A program made the position numbers and the translations under genes. Under the pieces are notes generated by a model, which saw only the letters and a list, made by a program, of their open reading frames with translations, was not told the DNA's origin and ran no database searches. DNA of 64,000 nt from JACRLW01 sp050181465 (GTDB taxonomy: Bacteria > Planctomycetota > UBA1135 > UBA2386), in NCBI GenBank assembly GCA_050181465.1, contig JBFXDD010000004.1, positions 62,001 through 126,000 of the forward strand, in the 5' to 3' direction. Shown piece after piece: positions 60,164 to 64,000 of this stretch (the first letter of the stretch is position 1; every line of letters begins with the position of its first letter).

Positions 60164-62380
60164 TCAGTTGCGCGCGCTGATGTTGCGGAAAGAGGCGATC
60201 GCGCGAGCCTCGAGGCTGCCGAGCAGGAGATCGCGGAGGCCGTCGCCGTCGAGATCCGCCAAGGCAGCGCTGATCGCGAGGTGCACACCGGGCAGGGTGA
60301 TCGGCGCCGCGAAGCCACCGCGACCGTCGCCCAGGATGACGCGCGCGTCGGAGCCGCGCAACGACGCGACGAGGATGTCGTCGAAGCCGTCGCCGTTGAG
60401 ATCCGTTGCCAGCAGGGCGGTCGGCGCCGAACCGGTCGCGAGCGTGCCGACATCGAAGGCGTTGCCGCCGAGGGAACGCAACACGGTGACCGTGTCTCGA
60501 GCGCCGTCGCTGACCACCAGGTCGGAGCGACCGTCGGCGTTGAAGTCTGCGGCGCGCAGGTAGTTCGGACCGGGTCCGACCGGCAGATCGGCCGACACCT
60601 CGAGCCCGCTACCGTTCCACTCCAGCAAGCTGACCGTCGCGACGTCGAGTCGACTCGCGGCAGCTTCGAGTTCGCCGTCGGCATCGAAGTCACCCAGCGC
60701 GAGTCCGAACGGACGACCGCTCAACGGCACCGAGATCGGCGCCTGGAACTCGAAGGGCCTGTCGCTGCCGCGAAGCAAGGCGACGCGATTCTCACCGAGA
60801 TACGTGAGGAGGAGATCCTTCTTGCGATCCGCATCCAGATCGCCGCACACGACCTCGAAGGGCCCGTCGCCTGCCGCCAAGACGTCGCTCGCGGCGGCCG
60901 GGATCGTGTCGAAGCGCAGCGTGCCGGCACTGGAACGGTTGGCGAGGATCTTGAGACCGCCGGTCACGGTCGCGAGCAGGTCGGGGCGACCGTCGTTGTC
61001 GACGTCGGCCACGGTCAAGTTCTGCACGGCACGACCGAGGACCAGGGACGCCAGCGCGCGCAACTTCAGCTCGCCGCTGCCGTCGGGGCGCGCGATCGCG
61101 ACTTGCACGGCGTCGCTGACGATGCTGGCGACCACTACCTCGGTGGCTCCATCACCATCGAAGTCGGCGGCGTGGACGACCGTCGGCGCCGCGATGCCCT
61201 CGGTCGCGAAGAGTCGCGACCCGCGCAGTCCGCCGTCGCGACCGCGAAACAGGTTGACGCCGTCCGCACCGAAGGCCGGAACGACCAGGTCCTTGCGACC
61301 ATCGCTGTCGAGGTCCGCGAAGATCGGGGTGAGCGGCGAACCGCCGAGTGCGAATCCACTCGATTCCTCGGCGAGGCCCGCGCCACTGTTGGCAAAGACC
61401 GCCATGGCATGTCGTTCGGCGATCACGGTCGCGAGATCTGCGCGGCCGTCGCCGTCGAAGTCGTCGATCAGAGCACCACAGGGCGCGCCGTCGATTTCGC
61501 GTTCGTAGCTGACCGCGAAGCGGCCCGGACCGACGAGATCGAGGACCTTCACGCGGTTTTCCCCGAACACCGAGACCGCGAGCTCGGTCAGACCGTCGCC
61601 GTCGAGATCGCCAGCGGCGAGGCCGAAGGGACCAGCACCGACGTCCACGCTCGCGTCGGTCTGGGGCAAGCCGCTGGCATCGCCGAGCAGGATGGTCACC
61701 CGTCCGCCTTCGAAGTCGGCGAGCGCGAGGTCCACGCGGCCGTCACCATCGAAGTCGCCGATGCGCGGGTACCCGATGTGGCCCCCACGCGCCGTCGGGC
61801 GCAAGGAGATGCGACCGACGAAGGAGCCGTCACCCATCCCGCGAAAGAGCGCGAGATCGTCGCGACCGCGCTCGCACACGAGGAGATCGGCGGCGCCGTC
61901 GGCATCGAAGTCGCCGAGCGCCGCGTCCAGAGGATCGAAGCCGATGGCGAAGGCCGCATCCGCGGTGAAGTTGCCGGTGCCGTCGCCGCGCCAGACCTGT
62001 GCCGTGCCGTCGACCATCACCACCAAGAGATCCGCGTCACCGTCGCCGTCCAGGTCGGCGGTCTCGAGCGACACCGGAATCGCTCGGAGCGGATTGCGGA
62101 TGGCCGGCGCGAAGTTGATCCCACCGCGAGCCAATCGCACGGACAACGCCCCTTCGAGGCCGACCGAAGCGATGTCCAAGCGGCCGTCGCCGTCGACGTC
62201 GACGAACTCCACGGCTGCGCTGAAAGTGTTCCCGGTCTCGATCACCTCACGAGACTCGAAGCCGACGCTGCGGAACGGGGTGAGGTTACCGAGGATCCCG
62301 TTGCCATGGTCGGCACAGCCGACCAGCGCGAGGACACCGAGGGACGGAATGGTGAGGGAGCGAAGCGAGGCAAGACGCAT
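60164..62380 (-). CDS. FG-GAP/VCBS-repeat lipoprotein
   Basis: A 738-aa surface lipoprotein with signal SLTIPSLGVLALVGC. Fourteen calcium-loop units of the form DxDxDG are spread from residue ~60 to the end (for example DVDGDGRLDIA, DLDGDGDADLL, DFNADGRSDLV, DLDGDGLRDLL). Spacing of 45-50 residues per unit is typical of VCBS/FG-GAP beta-propellers, and fourteen units would give two seven-bladed propellers. One loop (DLDADRKKDLL) lacks the final Gly. A cell-surface binding role is inferred. It is the first gene of a six-gene minus-strand operon reaching the M28 peptidase. The promoter should lie in 62381-62585, just before the repeat array. Confidence 0.88.
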   Translation of the reverse strand: MRLASLRSLTIPSLGVLALVGCADHGNGILGNLTPFRSVGFESREVIETGNTFSAAVEFVDVDGDGRLDIASVGLEGALSVRLARGGINFAPAIRNPLRAIPVSLETADLDGDGDADLLVVMVDGTAQVWRGDGTGNFTADAAFAIGFDPLDAALGDFDADGAADLLVCERGRDDLALFRGMGDGSFVGRISLRPTARGGHIGYPRIGDFDGDGRVDLALADFEGGRVTILLGDASGLPQTDASVDVGAGPFGLAAGDLDGDGLTELAVSVFGENRVKVLDLVGPGRFAVSYEREIDGAPCGALIDDFDGDGRADLATVIAERHAMAVFANSGAGLAEESSGFALGGSPLTPIFADLDSDGRKDLVVPAFGADGVNLFRGRDGGLRGSRLFATEGIAAPTVVHAADFDGDGATEVVVASIVSDAVQVAIARPDGSGELKLRALASLVLGRAVQNLTVADVDNDGRPDLLATVTGGLKILANRSSAGTLRFDTIPAAASDVLAAGDGPFEVVCGDLDADRKKDLLLTYLGENRVALLRGSDRPFEFQAPISVPLSGRPFGLALGDFDADGELEAAASRLDVATVSLLEWNGSGLEVSADLPVGPGPNYLRAADFNADGRSDLVVSDGARDTVTVLRSLGGNAFDVGTLATGSAPTALLATDLNGDGFDDILVASLRGSDARVILGDGRGGFAAPITLPGVHLAISAALADLDGDGLRDLLLGSLEARAIASFRNISARN

Positions 62381-62585
62381 GGGGCACGCTCAAGAAAGAC
62401 CGGACGAACATCGAAGTCTAGCACGAGAGATACTCCCTGCCGTTTCGCCGGGGCCGCTCGGCAGTACGGCCGACGCGCGAGGTTCGTTTCGAGACCCCGG
62501 CCATGCGACCCAGCGTGGCTGGGCGCGGCGCGTGACGATCGGTGCCGGTCGGCACTGATGCGCAGACGACGTCGGTCGCGCACGC

Positions 62586-62767
62586 TAGCCCGGATTACTC
62601 GTGAACGTCGTCGCGAGATCGCCGCAGGTCGATGTCCGGCAAGGAGCTGCGTCGGGCGACGACCGAAGCGTAGCGGTAGCTACGCTGCCAGGGAGGAGCC
62701 GACGCAGCGACGCCGCCGGGCGCGACTTGCGGCCATCGCAGCAGACGTTCACGAATGATCCGGGTTA
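62586..62767 (+). repeat. Tandem repeat copy D
   Basis: The first unit of a head-to-tail array of the 182-bp element (left TAGCCCGGATTACTCGTGAA). Its final TA is the first TA of the next unit, so the period is 180 bp. Confidence 0.95.
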
Positions 62768-62938
62768 GCCCGGATTACTCGTGAACGTCGTCGCGAGATC
62801 GCCGCAGGTCGATGTCCGGCAAGGAGCTGCGTCGGGCGACGACCGAAGCGTAGCGGTAGCTACGCTGCCAGGGAGGAGCCGACGCAGCGACGCCGCCGGG
62901 CGCGACTTGCGGCCATCGCAGCAGACGTTCACGAGTGA
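62766..62938 (+). repeat. Tandem repeat copy E, cut by the assembly gap
   Basis: Nearly identical to copy D up to CACGAGTGA, where the N-run begins about nine bases short of the expected right end. Confidence 0.93.
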
Positions 62939-63038
62939 NNNNNNNNNNNNNNNNNNNNNNNNNNNNNNNNNNNNNNNNNNNNNNNNNNNNNNNNNNNNNN
63001 NNNNNNNNNNNNNNNNNNNNNNNNNNNNNNNNNNNNNN
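62939..63038. other. Assembly gap of 100 N
   Basis: Exactly 100 N, the conventional placeholder for a gap of unknown size. It lies inside the tandem array, so unit number is not known. Confidence 0.98.
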
Positions 63039-63174
63039 ATGTCCGGCAAGGAGCTGCGTCGGGCGACGACCGAAGCGTAGCGGTAGCTACGCTGCCAGGG
63101 AGGAGCCGACGCAGCGACGCCGCCGGGCGCGACTTGCGGCCATCGCAGCAGACGTTCACGAGTGAGCCGGGTTA
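63039..63174 (+). repeat. Tandem repeat copy F, 3' part
   Basis: Resumes at ATGTCCGGCAAGGAGCTGCG (internal position ~47 of the unit) and ends GAGCCGGGTTA. Its interior matches copy D almost exactly. Confidence 0.93.
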
Positions 63175-63354
63175 GCCCGGATTACTCGTGAACGTCGTCG
63201 CGAGATCGCCGCAGGTCGATGTCCGGCAAGGAGCTGCGTCGGTCGACGACCGAAGCGTAGCCGTAGCTACGCTGCCAGGGAGGAGCCGACGCAGCGACGA
63301 CGCCGGGCGCGACTTGCGGCCATCGCAGCAGACGTTCACGAGTGAGCCGGGCTA
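63173..63354 (+). repeat. Tandem repeat copy G, last unit
   Basis: A full 182-bp unit with a few substitutions from copies D-F (GGTCGACGACC, GTAGCCGTAGCTACG), closer to copy B. It ends GAGCCGGGCTA. Confidence 0.93.
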
Positions 63355-63451
63355 GGCGGCAGCGGTGCAGTCGACCCGCTGCGCAGTCGTCGTCGCTCGC
63401 GAGGATCGGCCGCTGCGCTCCGGCGGCGATCGTGCCCGGCGCAGTCCGCGC

Positions 63452-64000
63452 TCAGCGTCGAGCGGTCCGAACGACGCGCCGGTTCGCCAACTTCTTGCGC
63501 AGGAACTCGGTCGCAGCGTCAAGGAGATCGGGATCCAACCCGCTCAGCAGTCGCAACTGGTCCGCGACGGGAAGCTGATAGCCGGGATTCGTGGTCCACT
63601 CGTTCGCAGAAATCCAGGTCACGCGTCCGCGCTCTTGTTCCTCGCGGATCGACACCAACACCGGAGCGAGTCGAGGACCGTGCTCGGACAGCAGGAAGCG
63701 TGCGAAGCCGAAGGCAAGAAAGGCCTTGGTCGCGTCGAACTCGCCGGTGGATACGCCCGGCTGCCACATCGCGAACTCCTCGAGGGTGATCCGTTCAGGC
63801 TGACCCTTCGACTTGCGCTTGCCCTTCTTGAATTCGTTCGCCAGCCACAGGCCCCAATCGCTGTGAGTGCCGACCGATACGAAGCCGTCGCGATAGGGGA
63901 AGCAGTAGATGCTCCGGCAGACCATGTCCTCGGCATGCCAGGCCATCCCGAGTGTCAGCCAGGCCGGTAGGTCTCCCACTCGTCCTCGCACCTGCAACTG
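63452..64000 (-). CDS. C-terminal part of an unrecognised protein
   Basis: The frame is open to the right edge, so the start lies outside the window; ~182 residues are visible. Segments such as SIYCFPYRDGFVSVGTHSD, DATKAFLAFGFARFLLSEHG and VTWISANEW suggest a folded, mostly helical domain with a conserved-looking aromatic start. The middle helix recalls secreted gluzincin-like or DUF1570-type proteins, but there is too little sequence to assign. The C-terminus is basic (KKLANRRVVRTARR). It reads toward the repeat array, 97 bp away. Confidence 0.6.
   Translation of the reverse strand, partial: QLQVRGRVGDLPAWLTLGMAWHAEDMVCRSIYCFPYRDGFVSVGTHSDWGLWLANEFKKGKRKSKGQPERITLEEFAMWQPGVSTGEFDATKAFLAFGFARFLLSEHGPRLAPVLVSIREEQERGRVTWISANEWTTNPGYQLPVADQLRLLSGLDPDLLDAATEFLRKKLANRRVVRTARR

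Noticed and set aside
62781..63165. Open frames through the repeat array and N-run
   Set aside because: They exist only because N is read as any residue; the repeat has no coding signature.

Overview
The window is uniformly GC-rich (roughly two thirds G+C by eye). It is packed with lipoproteins, secreted Ig-like, FG-GAP, TPR and beta-propeller proteins, ECF sigma and anti-sigma factors, and very large signalling proteins. Genes are strongly coupled: about ten pairs share an NTGA stop/start overlap. This fits a large-genome Gram-negative-type bacterium. Planctomycetota or a related environmental lineage is my best guess, but it is a style-based inference with no marker phylogeny behind it. A 100-N placeholder at 62939-63038 shows the sequence is a draft scaffold.

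Layout. 1-4.4 kb: 3' end of carA, then a secretin and a GspK-like pseudopilin (type II secretion style) on the minus strand. 4.6-14.7 kb: a giant membrane-bound sigma-54 activator (about 1,994 aa) downstream of rpsO-pnp. 14.8-22.1 kb: lipoproteins, queC and a Tlc-like transporter. 22.2-27.8 kb: an MlaE-MlaF-MlaD-lipoprotein lipid-transport operon followed by NDH-2 and a pirin. 28-33.9 kb: two coupled TPR exported proteins and an NRDE-family protein.

34-46.5 kb is the accessory region. It holds a SLOG-domain protein with six membrane segments, a TetR 3' remnant, a methyltransferase, and a minus-strand run GAF / MFS transporter / RyR-domain membrane protein. It also holds three four-unit arrays of 10-bp direct repeats in a divergent regulatory region, a divergent sigma-like factor, a block of less GC-rich orphan exported proteins, and a frameshifted IS21-type transposase remnant. 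The SLOG and RyR proteins share a similar paired-helix membrane module and are the best candidates for an undescribed signalling or conflict system.

46.5-64 kb: a large exported protein, an ECF sigma/anti-sigma pair, an E1-like (ThiF) enzyme followed by two tiny genes with good ribosome-binding sites, then a long minus-strand operon (FG-GAP lipoprotein, sugar-nucleotidyltransferase, P1 peptidase, amidohydrolase, LarE, M28 peptidase). A partial gene runs off the right end.

A ~182-bp palindromic repeat with TA at both ends and ~24-bp terminal inverted repeats occurs at 3.8, 34.0 and 54.0 kb and as a head-to-tail array at 62.6-63.4 kb, where the assembly gap lies. It looks like a non-autonomous TA-targeting (MITE-like) element. 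Two genes (the MFS transporter and the P1 peptidase) appear to start with CTG.
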